A stretch of DNA of 62,422 nt, taken from NCBI RefSeq assembly GCF_000003815.2, contig NC_049981.1:26728255-26790676 (forward strand), given 5' to 3'. The stretch is from Branchiostoma floridae. Taxonomy: Eukaryota > Chordata > Leptocardii > Amphioxiformes > Branchiostomatidae. Under the pieces are notes generated by a model, which searched no databases, was not told where the DNA came from, and was given only the letters and a program-made list of their open reading frames with translations. Below, piece by piece: positions 23,932-37,020 of the stretch (the first letter of the stretch is position 1; every line of letters begins with the position of its first letter). The position numbers and the translations under genes were made by a program.

Positions 23932-25737
23932 GTACGTCACTGTCCTGTGTTTGGGGAGACACACTCCTTGAGCATGTTAAGCGTTGAGCATCCCAATACA
24001 CTTGCATGTATTGATAAGAGTTCACTGGCCAAATTATGTCCACTCTTTACTCATAAAATCCACTGCCCCTTCTTACTAGTACCCGGTACACGGCAGGCAG
24101 AAATTTGGTGCAGGTAGACACCAGAAAGAACTGCACATTTCTAATTTTTACCTTTACTAACCTGCATATGCGGGTGGTATTTTTAGCCTTTTTTGTATTT
24201 TGGAAGAGACACACACCCAGCACAGTTATCAATGAAAGAAAGAGTTCCCTGGCCAACTAACATCCTTTCTAGACACAGTACGCATATCCTGACTAGATAC
24301 TTGTTGCCCCCTGAGTCATAAAGCTTTCCCAAACCCCTAAATGTATCAGCCTTCTGTTACCACGAGTGAAGTTAGTCTTAGCATAATGTTTCTAAGAGAT
24401 TAACACCAGAAACTTTTCCCGCATCTTTTGGAGGAATGAGACTCCTACATCGGCCGTCTAGCCTCACAAGTGGAGAAAGATGGCCACGATAAAAAGCGGC
24501 CGTCTCTTCAAAGGCAAAAACATTGATTTGTCATTGTAATGGATGTCGGACATGTTGAGGGATGGGATAGATTGGGTGGGGTAATTAGGGTGCACAGCCC
24601 TAGGGAATTTTGTCCATTTCGACGCATCTCCCTTCTCTGTGTCTAACCCTCGTTTGGTGTTTTTCCGACACACTGGCACCGTGCATCTCTCCCAAATAGC
24701 GGCCTTAGAAGGTCAAAGTTTAACATACGGTATGTTAGCCCTGAGTAAAGTGATCCATGCTCTTACTATCCACAAGTTTTTTCTGTTGCCCTCAGTTCTG
24801 AGTTCCAACCACAAGTGTCACGATCAAAGATGAACAGGGGAGTTTTCCCTCTGGTTTTGTGATATGAAATCCCTCTGCCATCTGTCTACTGTGGTAGTGT
24901 ACACAGTCAGATGTTTGCAAATTGTTAAGGCCTGTTATGCTTCTCCTCTAGCGAGGTTTAATCAACCGCATTTGGAGTTTGGCTAACTTTTTTGTTACTT
25001 ACTAGCTGGTACGTGGTAGCTAAGATAACTTTTTAGAGAATTGTACAGACAAATACTTCACACTCATCACAGTCTACCAAATGCTTCACCTTATATGGAC
25101 AAATTAACACATGTACCCCCTGTACTTGCACCGTATGAGAATGAAGTATTAAAATGGTTAATTGTTACAGGTCCTGATGCAAGAATGTGCAAATAACCTT
25201 CATGGGTTAAACTGAAACTGAAGACTTATGAGGAAGATCTGGCTCATTCTCCTGTCCAAGCATGACAGCATTGATTCCTTTTCTTTTGCACTTTAGACCG
25301 TACCAATTTCTTTGCTTCTTGCACATTTGGAACTAAAATCTTAGTAAGAGGACATTGCAAAAATACAGGGTCAGGAGAAAAGCTTACTTCTGACTTAGTT
25401 CACTGGCCATGAAGTTGTACATAAAACAATACAGACTTTCCATTCAGATTCTGTGTGTATGTTATTATTCCATATATTATTTTTTTTAAAGTCTTACAAC
25501 CAACAATTATATTGGTGTTGCCATAGAATACAAATGTATGACTCTCAATCTACAAGCACATGAAATTCGGTAAGGGAGTACTTAGAAATGGAACATTTTT
25601 TCTTGATGTATTGGCCACATAAAGTTTTTCCCAAAGTCACAAAGTGTGTTCGAGAATTAAGCTGCAGAGAGTACCCTCTAAGACAGTGATATAATACATG
25701 TTTCTGGCATCTCAAATCTCTGCTTCCCTTCCCGCAG
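23932..25737 (+). other. Tcf intron D-E
   Basis: A 1.8-kb intron. A GC-balanced block at 24400-24860 contains TCTTCAAAGG and CATTGATTTG words and may be regulatory. The sequence around 24150-24275 matches two other places in the window (near 3131 and 60717) as a degenerate repeat. The rest is AT-rich with nothing recognisable. Confidence 0.65.
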
Positions 25738-25891
25738 GCAAGACCAGAAGAAAGAGCCAGAAAAGAAGAAGCCACATATCAAGAAGCCTCTCAACGCATT
25801 CATGCTGTACATGAAAGAGATGAGAGCGAAAGTCGTTGCAGAGTGTACGCTAAAGGAGAGCGCGGCAATCAACCAAATTCTAGGAAGAAGA
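25738..25891 (+). CDS. TCF7L2-like: Tcf/Lef transcription factor, exon E (HMG box, first half)
   Basis: 154 nt, entered in phase 2 after TTCCCGCAG and left in phase 0 at AGAAGA|GTAAGT. It encodes a Lys/Glu-rich linker ([11 protein letters not shown]) followed by [20 protein letters not shown] and ends AINQILGRR. This is the first half of the sequence-specific HMG box that binds CTTTGWW in the minor groove and bends DNA. It is almost identical to human TCF7L2, and the intron after GRR is at the conserved position within the domain. Confidence 0.98.
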
Positions 25892-28482
25892 GTAAGTGTC
25901 TGGGGGAGATTTGGACGAGAAGTGGTTTGTCTGTGGAGATAATGCTCCAATCTGTGTAAGGCGTGTTCTGGTTGGTCAGATAAGGGGAGAATTTATGGTA
26001 GGATGTGTTTGATTGGCCAGATAAGGCTGAAGCAGAGTGGCAAGAGTCTACATATGGGAAAGCTTTTTTAAGGTATATTTATCCCTGAAATAGCTGATAA
26101 GTTTAATGGCGGAGAAATTGCAAGTGTTGTTAGCTTGTTAAGTTTTATATAACGTAGCAATTTACTAATGAAATGCCTCAAGAATACAGAACAAAAAAGA
26201 GAAACTTTTTTCTTCGTATGTAATGGAAAGTCATGTCTGTAACATCCACTGCTGAAAGCTACATTAGCTCAACAGATACAGTGAAGTGTGCACATGTAGC
26301 TGTGTGTTACTACTAAAGAGAAACTAGTTTCTTGGATAAAGAATTGTCCAAATCATAATGTTGGAAAAAATCCCAATTGGCATGCTTGGGTACAAAACTC
26401 ATGCAGTTTCATGTTATGCTCAACTTGAAGCCAGCAATTATTTCATTGAATAGGGTGATTATTGGGTACGTACAAAGAAAAATTATCGGGCTGAGAATAG
26501 AAATTTGAAGCAAATCAGGAGGAATAAAAAAGTTCCATTGTGAAACATGAAAATCCTTAAATGCCAACAGTATTATTTGCTGGTTGGTTGTGTTTGTAAC
26601 AGCACCATCCCTTCTTAGCTGAACAGACAGATTGTGGAAGTTAGTAAAAAAAGAAACTGAAAAAGATCCTTCATTTCCTATTTGTCCCATCTCCGGCCCT
26701 AGAGACAAGACAAGAGGTAATGAATGGTGGTACAAATGACCATATGTCTCAGTAATGGGGCCCTGGTATCCAGGGTGGATCGGCTGGCCAGTTGACAGGA
26801 TTGGGCCGTTACTTTGTGCGCTCTGCCCTGCCAGAACACATTCGGCCTAAGACTTGCTGTGTGATAAGATCTGCACGTCTCTGGCATGAAAGGGGCAGAT
26901 GGCACTTAATGGTACCATTCCAACAGAAATGACTAGGACCTGGCTTTTAACCACCTCACAAAGATGGCTCCCCCGATGTCCTTATAGTCTGCCCGGAGGG
27001 GTGGACTCCATCTTAATTTTTCACTTTTCATTAAGCTGCTATCTGGGCCCTCTTACGCATCCGAGTCCGGCCGGCACACGGGCCCTTCTCGGTGCTCCCG
27101 ACCAAGCCAGGTCGTGATTTGTTTGTGACTTGAGGCGCGCTGCGGTCCAAGTGCCCACTTTGTAACCATGTTCACAGAGATAGAGAACATATTGTTTGTC
27201 ACAGTAAGTTGTCTATCCGTCTACTGGGGGAGGCTACATTAAGTTGAAGCCACGACCTTACCTCCCGAGTTGACATATATTGTAGTAAATGGGACTTTTT
27301 GCCTGGAGCGGTAACATTTTCGGTTTGTCAGGCCAGATGACAAGTAAATATGCCCGGTCTGTAAAAGGGCCCGGCAGTTCCGATAAATTGTTGCCTTGTC
27401 CACGGGGACTACGCCAAAGTGGGGCCCTTGTTTATTGGTCGGTGAGGACGTAGATTTACTATCGGAATACTGTCTGCCTGAAGAGCGGAGAGGTGGCTTT
27501 GACGAATCAAGACCGTAGCGTCATCTTTGAAGGGAAATTGGACAATGATATTCCAAATTATTCAGTCCAGTGAGCAGGACATGACAAGCTTGTTCACCAA
27601 GAGCAATTACAGGATTAGTGTTGGACAACTAATGATAACTTCAACCTTTTCAATGATGATGGTATCTTATTCCTGAAGACAGAAAAGTGCTCCTAACAAA
27701 AACCTTCAGTCAGGAAAAAACAGAGCTTTTTTTGTAGGTTTTCTGAATAACAGTGGTTTAGTCTGTGGTTAATAGTAATGATACATTGTTGTTGCCCAAA
27801 GACAGAGGAAAAGAGTGAATTTTTGTTTACAAGAAGAGGTGTTATTCAGGAATGTAGACTTGCTGGACTTGACATTACTGCCACCTTGGGAGCTGTTAAA
27901 AGCCATCACAGCTGACCTTGTAGTTTACACCTCACGTGTGTGAGTGAGCCCTGGGACAGGGAAACAAGGTGTCCTGCTGAGGGCCATGACTCAGAATAGT
28001 TTAACATGCTCCTAATGGTGTTTCCAGGTATGGAGACTTGTAGGGCTTCACAGATGACATGAATGCCAAATCTTACATACTTTTTTACCTACACACAGAC
28101 GGAATAAAGTTGTAAATTACTCGGTTCCACTCAGGTCCTAAGGGTAGAAGTCAATGTCGCGGTTTAAAAAAACTGTTTTGATGTCTTTTGCTTGACAGGC
28201 CTGGAATAGTTTGAAAAGCATGAGGACTGACTGGTCTTTGTAGATCATGGGCACTGTTATACTGAATATAAGTAGATGTTTCACATTACTTCACCCTTAA
28301 GGCAGTGAAGACTTGAGTATTTTGACTTCATGTGTGTGTACGTGTGTGTGTGTGCGCGCGTGTGTGTGTGCGCGCGTGTGTGTGTGTGTGTGCGCGCGCA
28401 TGTGTGTGTGCGCGCATGTGGCAGTGGCAGATTACTGATTTTACAGCGCGTCAAGTAACAAACCTGTCTGTCTTCTCTACAG
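25892..28482 (+). other. Tcf intron E-F (within the HMG box)
   Basis: A 2.6-kb intron. The block 26740-27560 is GC-balanced, complex and non-coding and could be regulatory. A mixed GT/GC tract at 28331-28420 ends about 60 bp before the next acceptor. The remainder is AT-rich without identifiable elements. Confidence 0.65.
28331..28420. repeat. Alternating GT/GC microsatellite
   Basis: About 90 bp of strictly alternating purine-pyrimidine sequence, TGTGTG runs interrupted by CGCGCG blocks. Such sequence readily adopts the Z form. It lies just upstream of the acceptor of the second HMG-box exon. Length variation is expected between alleles. Confidence 0.95.
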
Positions 28483-28590
28483 TGGCACGCACTACCACGA
28501 GAAGAGCAGGCCAAGTATTACGAGCTGGCAAGAAAGGAGCGGCAACTCCACATGCAGCTTTACCCCGGCTGGAGTGCCCGGGATAATTAC
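28483..28590 (+). CDS. TCF7L2-like: Tcf/Lef transcription factor, exon F (HMG box, second half)
   Basis: 108 nt (36 codons), in phase 0 at both ends, acceptor CTCTACAG and donor TAC|GTACAG. It encodes [20 protein letters not shown] and continues [16 protein letters not shown], completing the HMG box. Human TCF7L2 has Ser in place of the Pro in WHALP and is otherwise nearly identical. The following exon supplies the basic nuclear-localisation tail, so the whole DNA-binding unit is spread over three exons. Confidence 0.98.
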
Positions 28591-31310
28591 GTACAGGTTC
28601 AACCCCCATGTTATCGCCTTTTCTGAAGTGCAGTCACTGACAAATCTTGCAACAAAGGGCTCATGGATGGAGAGAAGCGCAACCCTTGTGATATTTTCTA
28701 GTGGCAGTTTTAGGTCCCCCTGAGCAATTGAGTAATGGCTGTGCACCCCCTGTTACAATCTCACCACTGTAATTTTCAAATTTATTGTGTTCTTTCCATT
28801 TTCACTAGTGATTTTACCTAGATTTACCAAAATTTACTTTTTTGACTTGCAGCACTGCCTTGCTCTAAATTTCTCTGTCAGTCACAAGTTAAAGCAAATG
28901 GGATGTTTGATTTTTGAATTGCAAACAAGAGCATTGTGTTTGATATCTAACCTTTTGGTTTTGCTTCTTTCCCGATCCAAGTGCCCTTTGACCTTTGTCT
29001 GAGTTGTAGTACTGCAGACAAGGCAGGGGTCGAAACTGCCCCTACAGGACATGTCCCAGATAAGTCACATCTTCCTGTTGAACAAATTATTTCTCTGAGA
29101 ACCCCCATCATGACCCATGATATGTCTTATTTCGTGATTTTTCGGATTGGTGAAAAAAAGGGACTCTTTGTCTACTATACCATTTATAACTTTGGTAGAA
29201 CCAATAATATTGATTTTTCTTGATACATATCTCTCAAAATGGAAGATACAAAAACATGCCAAGGTATTTTGTTAGGTTTAATGCTGCCTATGAAACAAAA
29301 TGTTGCAGCCCTTAGGAAAACAAGACTAACTTTTTTTAAACATGGCAAGCAGATGATGGAAATAATGAATCCAGTAGTATTGAAAGCAAGACAGGAATTG
29401 AATTGACAAAACTGAAGAAACAACTGAGGAACAGGAGAGGATAGCCCAAGAACTTTGCATCCATTAGTCTGGGATTTGTCTGTAGGAGAGCAGTATTAAC
29501 CCTTGCGATTACAGATCCCACAAGTTGATTTAGACGGGTCTGAGCCAACACAAATCTCTGTCTCACAAAGACACAATCTTCGACCATTCATGACAACAAA
29601 ACAGTACATTTGGAATCATGATTCGGAGAGGTCGGTTGGCCAAGAACTTCAAAGGCAAAAGAAACTACAAAGGAGTGTATATTCTTGCTTTTGTCACATT
29701 GTAACAGGCCATATGTTAGTTACGTGGCCTACTATCATATGGCCTGCTATAGTGAACAGTAAATTTGAAAAGAGGCTCATAGTTTGTCGGTGACTGCACT
29801 TCAAAGTTGTAGCTGGGGGGCAGATTAGCGACTTGTGAGGCCCGCTTCCCTTTGATTTGAATGTTCAAAGAGTAATTGTCATCTCCATCTGTAGAATGCT
29901 TTTCATAAATTTTGATTGCTAGCCCTTTTCTATCAGATTGGTTTGGTTTTGTTTTCTGTTGCAAGTCGCAAATCTGTGCCCCCTGTAGTAATATAAAGGG
30001 ACCGCACCCTAGCATGAGCAAGCACTATCTACCTATTTCTATATGTGGAAACTTTCAGTGTCACAAAAAGTTTGCTTTCAGAAAGAAATGACTGCAGTCA
30101 TTATTTTGCTCTAACAGTCTGCAAAGGTGCATAAAACTTGGTTGTTATTTGTTAAAGAATTGAAAGGAAAAACAATTTTGAAAAGGTGCTATTGCTAAAG
30201 GACTATCATTTGGCTACTTGCAACACCTCAGTTTTTTGTCTGGTGGCGTATAATTTTCCAGTAAATAGTGCATTGCTCTTGTTAGGATAGGGCCATGTAA
30301 GTGCATGATACATACAAGTATTTGCCAACTGAAGTTAACAGCTTTGTAGCATGCAGTTTTATTATGGTAGAAACATCTAAAGCATGCCATTCAGTTGGGT
30401 AGATTAGATGATATTATAAAAGGAATGTCAGTCAAGTTTTGTGTCTGAATTGGAAACATAACAAAGAGGTTGCAGGTAAGAGGACTTTGATAGACGTGTT
30501 GTTCAAAATTTCTTTCTCAAAGTTGCTGAGACTTGACTGATGTTCTAATTGATTGCACCAGGACAAACTTGCATAAAGTCGTTGTGCATGGAAACATAAT
30601 ACATTTTTCTTTTTGTAGCTTTGAAACAGTAGTAAAATCTAGTCTAAGTGTTGTTGTTGTCCACCCTTGCTTTTGCTGCATTTTGTTGTGCAATTTTTGT
30701 CGCTTTATAGTAGGATTTTCAAACGTCACTTTATCATTTCTCATTTAGTGCTCTACTTTAAAAGTTTCTGAATAATGAAGACAGGTTTTGAAAAAAAAAA
30801 ATTCTTTTCTTTTTGCCTTTTTGTTGGAATTCTGATGACACAAATTCAATAGTGGTAGTGGGTTTTATACATGAAATGATTCCAGGAATTGTTTCTTCAA
30901 TTATTTTTATGTAGCTGATCTAACTGCATTGAAAGGCTTGCCAGTTTCCTTATTTTATTCAAGTCCTCTTTGCCTGCTTGCACTATTATTCCTGTTGAAA
31001 GACAAGATGTTAAGTCATTTGGTAACTTAGAGCTTTGAGGGTAAGGACTAGCTTACTTTTACAAATGTATCATTACTGTTTATAAAAGAGAACTGAAAGG
31101 AAAAAAGTCCTTGCGTAAAAAATATCATTTTTGCTGTCATACTCACTGCATGATTGAAATTCATTCATGTACTTATTTGAAAGTTGGAGGAGCATCTCAG
31201 GTAGCCTCTTAAAGTACTGTTTCTTAAATTGATTAAAGCACATGCTAAAGAAAGAAAAAAAGGGACAGACAAATTCTTCATTTATGCTGCCATGCTCTCC
31301 CTCCTTGCAG
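28591..31310 (+). other. Tcf intron F-G
   Basis: A 2.7-kb AT-rich intron. One inverted-repeat element lies at 29813-29985. No additional exon is recognisable, although alternative tail exons are frequent at this position in vertebrate TCF genes. Confidence 0.75.
29813..29985. mobile_element. Short inverted-repeat element (MITE-like)
   Basis: The left arm CTGGGGGGCAGATTAGCG and the right arm, read in reverse as CAGGGGGCACAGATTTGCG, both continue into ACTTG. The intervening 120 bp has no coding potential and contains an inner inverted pair CTTTGA/TCAAAG. No clear target duplication was found, so the ends are approximate. Confidence 0.5.
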
Positions 31311-31432
31311 GGGAAGAAGAAGAAGAGGAAGCGCGACAAGCAGCAGGGAGATACGTCGGAAGTGTCCAACCCGAAGAAGTGCCGGGCGCGGTTCGGATTG
31401 GATCAGCAGCAGGCCTGGTGCAAGCCTTGTAG
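31311..31432 (+). CDS. TCF7L2-like: Tcf/Lef transcription factor, exon G (NLS and C-clamp, first part)
   Basis: 122 nt, entered in phase 0 after CTCCTTGCAG and left in phase 2 at TGTAG|GTATGG. It encodes [14 protein letters not shown], the basic tail that contacts DNA and acts as a nuclear-localisation signal, then [20 protein letters not shown]. This is the first part of the C-clamp, with three of its four cysteines (C in KKCRAR, WC and PC). Between them is a short spacer (TSEVSN), where vertebrates insert alternative exons. Confidence 0.97.
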
Positions 31433-33824
31433 GTATGGAGCGGACGAGTGGCGTGAAAGCCCCATTTTGTTCTGTTTCTGTTTGCCGGTTTGGAATGGAG
31501 GTTTTAAGGCACAGGCTTTGCCTAATGGTTCTGTGGTGTGAGGAGCTATGTGCAGGTTGACAAGGATTGGTACCGAGCACACATAATTACTGCCATAGCA
31601 GCAACAGCATTCCTCTACCAAGCACTACTTTTCAACTACAGTGATAAACAAACAAGAAGAAAGCAGCATGTCTGTTTTAAACAAACAGCATGATTTGGGT
31701 CCGTTTGTTGAAAGTATGCAAGAAAACTTAGACCGTGTAAACTCCTTTGTCTCATCCGTACAAATGTAAAACTCATTGCTCAATGTTTCTTTGGTAGCCC
31801 TCTTGAAATTTCACAATCAAAGTGGTTGCCTTTTTTCACTTTATGATCTCTTTCCAGGCCTATATTCTTACGAGACCTTTTTTTATCAATCCTGTGCGTT
31901 GTAAATTTGGTTCTCTCTTCACAGCAGCCACTTGCTCAAATGTATAACAGAAAGAAAAGAAAGAAAGGCCTTTGCTTTGATACAGTTACCGTGGCATGAC
32001 ATATTACCAAGGTACTAAGTCTTGTGTGCCATAGCCTTCGTACAGTTCTCCCAAAGATGCCAAAGCCAATAAGTTTGTTTTTCCTAAGAAATCAACCAAT
32101 TTTTCTAACCTCTTTAAGGAAGAATAGCCCTTACTGGAGAGTTGTACTTTGGAACAGAAATTCTGTACCCTAATTATTTTGCCAGCTCTGGCTTCGAAAC
32201 ATCTTACTGTACTCTCAAATATTCTTCCTTAGAACCTTGACTTTAAAGTTATGTTAGCTTTCATGCCACTCATCCACCTTTGCATATACGTAATTGTAAT
32301 AGCTGTGGTGATAATTGTTTTTGAGGATAGATGTTCTTTATTTTTGTTGCTAAATGTTTTTTGATGACTTTGCTTCTGTAGATGGGAAGCAGCCTCGTGC
32401 TTGTGGGAGTCTTGGTGTTTCTTGTTTTTCTTTTTTTTTTCACGAATTACCAATACTGTCCTGTATTTGCTTGTGATGTGGACTGCCTTTGAACTTTTTA
32501 TATTGTAAGCAGTCTGTATGGGAACCAAAAAATATGCAGGAAACTTGAGTACAAATTGGAGTATTGAAACAAGGTAATGTGTAAGGCTTTTGCTGAAAAA
32601 GATTTTGTCTGCAGCTAAATTTCACGAAAAAAAAAAATTTGTCAGACAACTTTTTACTGTTAGGAAAAGAGTTTGTATACTTACACATGATGGGAAAGAT
32701 GTACCAGCGTTAGCAAGAACATCTGATAATAGGGTTAGTGGACTTGCTTTAAAGCAACTACTTTTGTTTGTGCCGTTTTTCTTGCTGAATACCAAATATG
32801 TTTGACAATTTTCTGTGTATTAGTCTTGGCAGAGCATCTTTGGGATTGCTGTACATAACCGATTTGCATTTGTGTTGTAGGATAATGCTTGAGTGGCTTA
32901 TAGCTTGGTGTTGCAATTCTGCGTAACAGTTTGCAGTGCTGGCTTGATGTTGTGTGTTTTATTTGTGCAGTTGTGTTTGAAGGGGCTTTATGTTTTTTTA
33001 TTTCTTTTATGTTCCAAACCGTTTCCTAAATTCTCATGTATGCAGGGCCGTTCCCCTATCAACTGAAAGGATGCAAATCTTCATGTAGTGCTGAATTATA
33101 CTGTGTTATTTTTTCGTGCAGAAGACCTGTACGGATCCTTGTAGGTTACATGCAAAATTATTTGCACCAGACACGTTTCACCTGCACCACTCTGCCAGGA
33201 TAGAAGATTTTATGAAGTCTTGAGTAAACTGGAAGCTATTTCTATTCACATTTGTAGCATTTCACAGATGGTAACGATCACTACAGCTATCAAAATCCAC
33301 ACACTTGTGCAGGTTAGGTGCAGGTAGACATTAAAATTATCTGCACTGTCCTGGATGCACAGGAGCTCTGTCCCTAAAGACAAAAGAAACAGAAGCACCT
33401 TAAAATCTCAGGCCCTGCAACATGAGTTCTGTATTCTGACATCAAAGACACTTCTTGGAAATCCGAGTTCTCATGATCTGCAGTTGCAATAGTTCGAGAG
33501 CTTTCACAATCCAGGTTACAACCAACCGGCTATGGTCATGGTCTAAAATGTCCAATTGTCCTGGTGAAAAACTTATTAGGCTACAGTATTGAAGTCAAGA
33601 TGCTCTAACCATTATGGCCTTGATTTGGTCCTAATCTGAGAAAAGAGCCATCAAATTGTCTTACATGATTTTTGTCCAAATGTTAAAAGATTTCCAGTGA
33701 CCGACCATGTCATGTTTAAAAAGAATCGCCCATGGAACTATTCCCTGTGAAATGTCTTTGAGGGATCTATCTTGGAAGTGTCAGATGTTCCCTTAAATTT
33801 GAGGGTCCTTTGTTAATTTTCCAG
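31433..33824 (+). other. Tcf intron G-H
   Basis: A 2.4-kb AT-rich intron. Around 33140-33370 the words ATTATTTGCACC and CAGGTAGACATTAAAATTAT form degenerate inverted repeats, probably an old transposon. Nothing else is identifiable. No alternative terminal exon could be supported. Confidence 0.7.
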
Positions 33825-34218
33825 GAGAAAGAAGAAGTGCATTCGCTATATTGGCGATGACGGAGACTCCGACGACGCCTCAACGCCCGGAACCGCCTCG
33901 TCCCCGCTCCCGTTACCTCAGCAGTCCCCCATCGCCCTGACCACCTCCCCCTTCCCTGTAATCAGCCATGCCGCAGATCTCTCCAGCACCATGGCTGGCC
34001 CCATCAACCTTAGCCAATCATCAAATGCCGCCACGTCGTCAGCAACGTTATCAACATATGGTTCTGAACTGTCAAAAACAGTACCTTCATCGAACAATAC
34101 GATATCAGTATCAACTCCCTCAGCGTCGGTATCAACAACGTTACCACATTCAACAGGGTCAAGCAGCTCTTCACAGTCAATATCAAGTCAACCAAACAAG
34201 TCAACGCCCAACACGTGA
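33825..34218 (+). CDS. TCF7L2-like: Tcf/Lef transcription factor, last coding exon H
   Basis: 394 nt, entered in phase 2 after TTTTCCAG and ending in TGA at 34216-34218. It begins RRKKKCIRYIGDDGDSDD, supplying the fourth C-clamp cysteine and its basic flank. A Pro/Ser-rich segment follows, then AGPINLSQSS at 33994-34023, where PINLS (34000-34014) resembles the PxDLS class of CtBP-binding motifs. The last 65 residues are almost entirely Ser, Thr, Asn and Gln. The PLSLS-type motifs of the vertebrate E tail are not present. Joining exons A-H gives 1254 nt in one frame, which supports all seven junctions. Confidence 0.96.
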
Positions 34219-37020
34219 TCCCCACTTGTCTGCGGGAAGCTGTATCATACTTTTGGAGGAGGGGGGGTGTGTTTGGAAAAAATATTTTAGGTGCCAAAAT
34301 TCACCTTTAAGGCCATTATTGTAAGATGTTTGTAGTGTAGATTTTGTGAGCGTGACTCACTGAGAGATCTGTATAGTGCCGTTTTTTGATGGCGTATGAT
34401 GTAGTCCTGTGCAACAAGGCTTGTATAGTGTACATAGGTTGTGTAAATGTATGAACATTGTTCCAAGTTGTAGTGCAAAATACCAATTTGATACTGGGTC
34501 CTAGTGCTTACTATTTTACAAGTTGAATGAATATTGAAAGCATTGTCAGTGTATAACATGAGGCTGATTTTTGTGGCTGTGGACAGATTCAGTTAAGGCC
34601 CTTTCCCTGAGCACAGTTGAAATTAAACCCCTCCATTAATGGTACAACCTGACAAAAATCAGTCCTCATACCAGTACTGTCAGACTGTACCATTATAGAA
34701 GAAAGGGATAACAATGTGTACTGGCAAAGGCTCTTTATGTGCTGCCTTTAGAATATGTTAGTGATATTTTTTATGTTAATGTTCCACCTGAAAAAAGACT
34801 CTTGCAGGACAAGATGCTGAGCTTAGTTCATTTTGCTTACATTTCTTGGTAGAGAAACTTAGAAGATGAAGTAGCGAACTTTAGCAAAGAAGTTGAAACT
34901 CCCCAAGGAAAGATGTTGCAGTGTTGTTTGGATATAGAGCAGCGCAAACATTGCTCATCTTGTGAGGTAAAAACAAACATCTTTCCCCGTCAAGTCTGGC
35001 TGACATTGTTGTCAACTGATTACTCACAAATTGCAAAACCTAGAGTTGACTCACTTAAACAAAAGTCGTTAAATAGTTGTTTGAGTGAAACAACTTTGAG
35101 GTGATTATTCAAAGTTGAACAATGGTAGTCATTTTTGAATCAGGAAAGACCCAGATTCCTGGAATTGGCTTCCAACTTACCTTATAAGGACATGGGTAGT
35201 GAAGAGTCAGAATTTCTTAATGTTAGATGAATAGATGCTGCCCAGTAGCCAAAAAGTTTAAGTACATCTTTTGTTGCTTCAAAGCTAATTTTATGTCACA
35301 TTACAGTCTTTTTTTATTCTTTAGAAAACCGGCAGCACATAAAAATAGCTTTAATCTGAATTGTCACAGCCAAGACAGCATTGGTTGCTCCAGTACCATA
35401 TTGTATATTCTTTTAGTATTTATTTGTACAATTTCAATGTTGCAGATATTTGTCTTCTTATCCTTTGAGAGATGTGTATGATATTATATTATGTGTATTG
35501 TAAAGCCATTTTTCTCTTAAGTTGAGAAAAAGTGCCGCAATGCTATGTCAGTGTCAACTCCTGTGTGTAGGTCTTTTATCGAAACTCTTGGTGTATGTTT
35601 TATTAATGACTGTTATGTGCTGTATGCAAATGTATGCAAATGCAAGTCTCTTTGTTTTGTCAGAGTGTGCAAATATTTTTTTCCATTCCATTTTTGCAGG
35701 CAACTTAACATGACTGTCAGAATATTGGATTTTACACATTTCTCTCAAAAATTTCGAGATGTAACCAACAAAGAGAATGCAGTTCAAAACGCTCAGAAGC
35801 CATGCACTTAAGTAGCTTCAGTAGAGGTTGAAATATGCACTTCTTCTTCCTACATCATATTATGATATTCGTGAAGTAGGCACTACTTAAGAGTGATTAA
35901 CCAATTTGTTTTAGCAGTGGTTGTTTTTCCGTCAAGAAGCAGTGTGGATTGAAAGCTGTTCTTGTCTCTAGTGAACCTCCAAACATTGTTTTTACAGATA
36001 CATGTTCTGTCTGCCTAAGTGCTTGTGCGGATACATGTATCTGTTGTTTTTTTAAAGTCGTGAGCAGTTGCCTGCAAATGCTTTGTGTACGTAGAGCCTG
36101 TCAAAGTTGTAAGGAGTTGCCCAAAGTCGGCATCCCATGCCGTCTTGGATCCGAGCAACTCCTGTATATCAGTGGGAATGCTGTATGGTATACAATGTAG
36201 TATACGTCTGAATGTACGGAATGGCCAGCATTCTTTGTTTTTAGAAGCTGCTACTGACAAACCCAATATAACATCATGTAGGCTACCCAGGGCCCCAAAA
36301 CAATCATGACAAAAATGTGAAAATTGGCATCTGTTGTATTTTCATCTTATGTGTTTGTACAGAAAACCATTTTTTTTTAATTGCAAACTTCTCTGACGAA
36401 TGTTAAGTTTCTCCCATGTGTGAGCAATACATGCTCTTCAGATGATCAACAACTCATTCCCACAGAAAAGCATAGTGTATGGAAATATGGAAAAACATGC
36501 TAGGCTTTACTTCTTGTCTTTTAGCATTGAAGATGGAAACAGGGTTCTCATACTATAGGTGTCTCTGGTAACTTCACTTTGGCAACTGCTGTATTGTAGC
36601 AGGTTTCATATCAGTCACTCAACGTTCTTCTGACAGTTTTTGTCAATTTCCTTGGTTTGGAAACATTTATTTAAAATGACACAAGCAATATTAAAAGAAA
36701 TGTCTTGACAATGTATTTTTGAACGTAGTTGGATATTTTCTTTTATTATTTCAGTATTTTCTTTTTGGTGTAGAAAAATACTGTTTAATTCTGGACTTTA
36801 ATTTTGGGATTTTTTTTCGAAGTCCAAAATTGAAGACTTTTATGAGGAGAACGTTGTTAGTTTCGATGGAAACCTTTTATGATTTTTGCTGTTGTCACTA
36901 TTAAGGGTAGCTTCTGATTGCTGTAGAAGGTACATGAGCAATATATCAGCCTGACTACTAGTTTTGTTGTATGAATGCCGTATGTATTTCTGTAATAAAA
37001 CCCACGCTGGTTGTGAACGT
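34219..37020 (+). other. Probable Tcf 3' untranslated region
   Basis: This AT-rich 2.8-kb stretch follows the stop codon and contains no repeats or exons. The canonical polyadenylation signal AATAAA at 36994-36999 is followed by GT-rich sequence (GGTTGTGAACG and further), which fits a cleavage site near 37015-37025. Long 3'UTRs are usual for TCF genes. Earlier variant signals may also be used. Confidence 0.55.
36994..36999 (+). terminator. Candidate polyadenylation signal of Tcf
   Basis: AATAAA with a GT-rich downstream element within 30 bases. It is the first such signal with a good downstream context that I saw after the Tcf stop codon. Confidence 0.5.

Noticed and set aside
28281-28586. 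Frames of alternating Cys/Val/Arg or His/Thr around the GT tract
   Set aside because: Microsatellite translations, partly overlapping true exon F in the wrong frame.
33968-34324. Gln/Tyr-rich frame overlapping the last Tcf exon
   Set aside because: It is the +1-shifted reading of the Ser/Thr-rich tail; the spliced frame ending at 34218 is the supported one.
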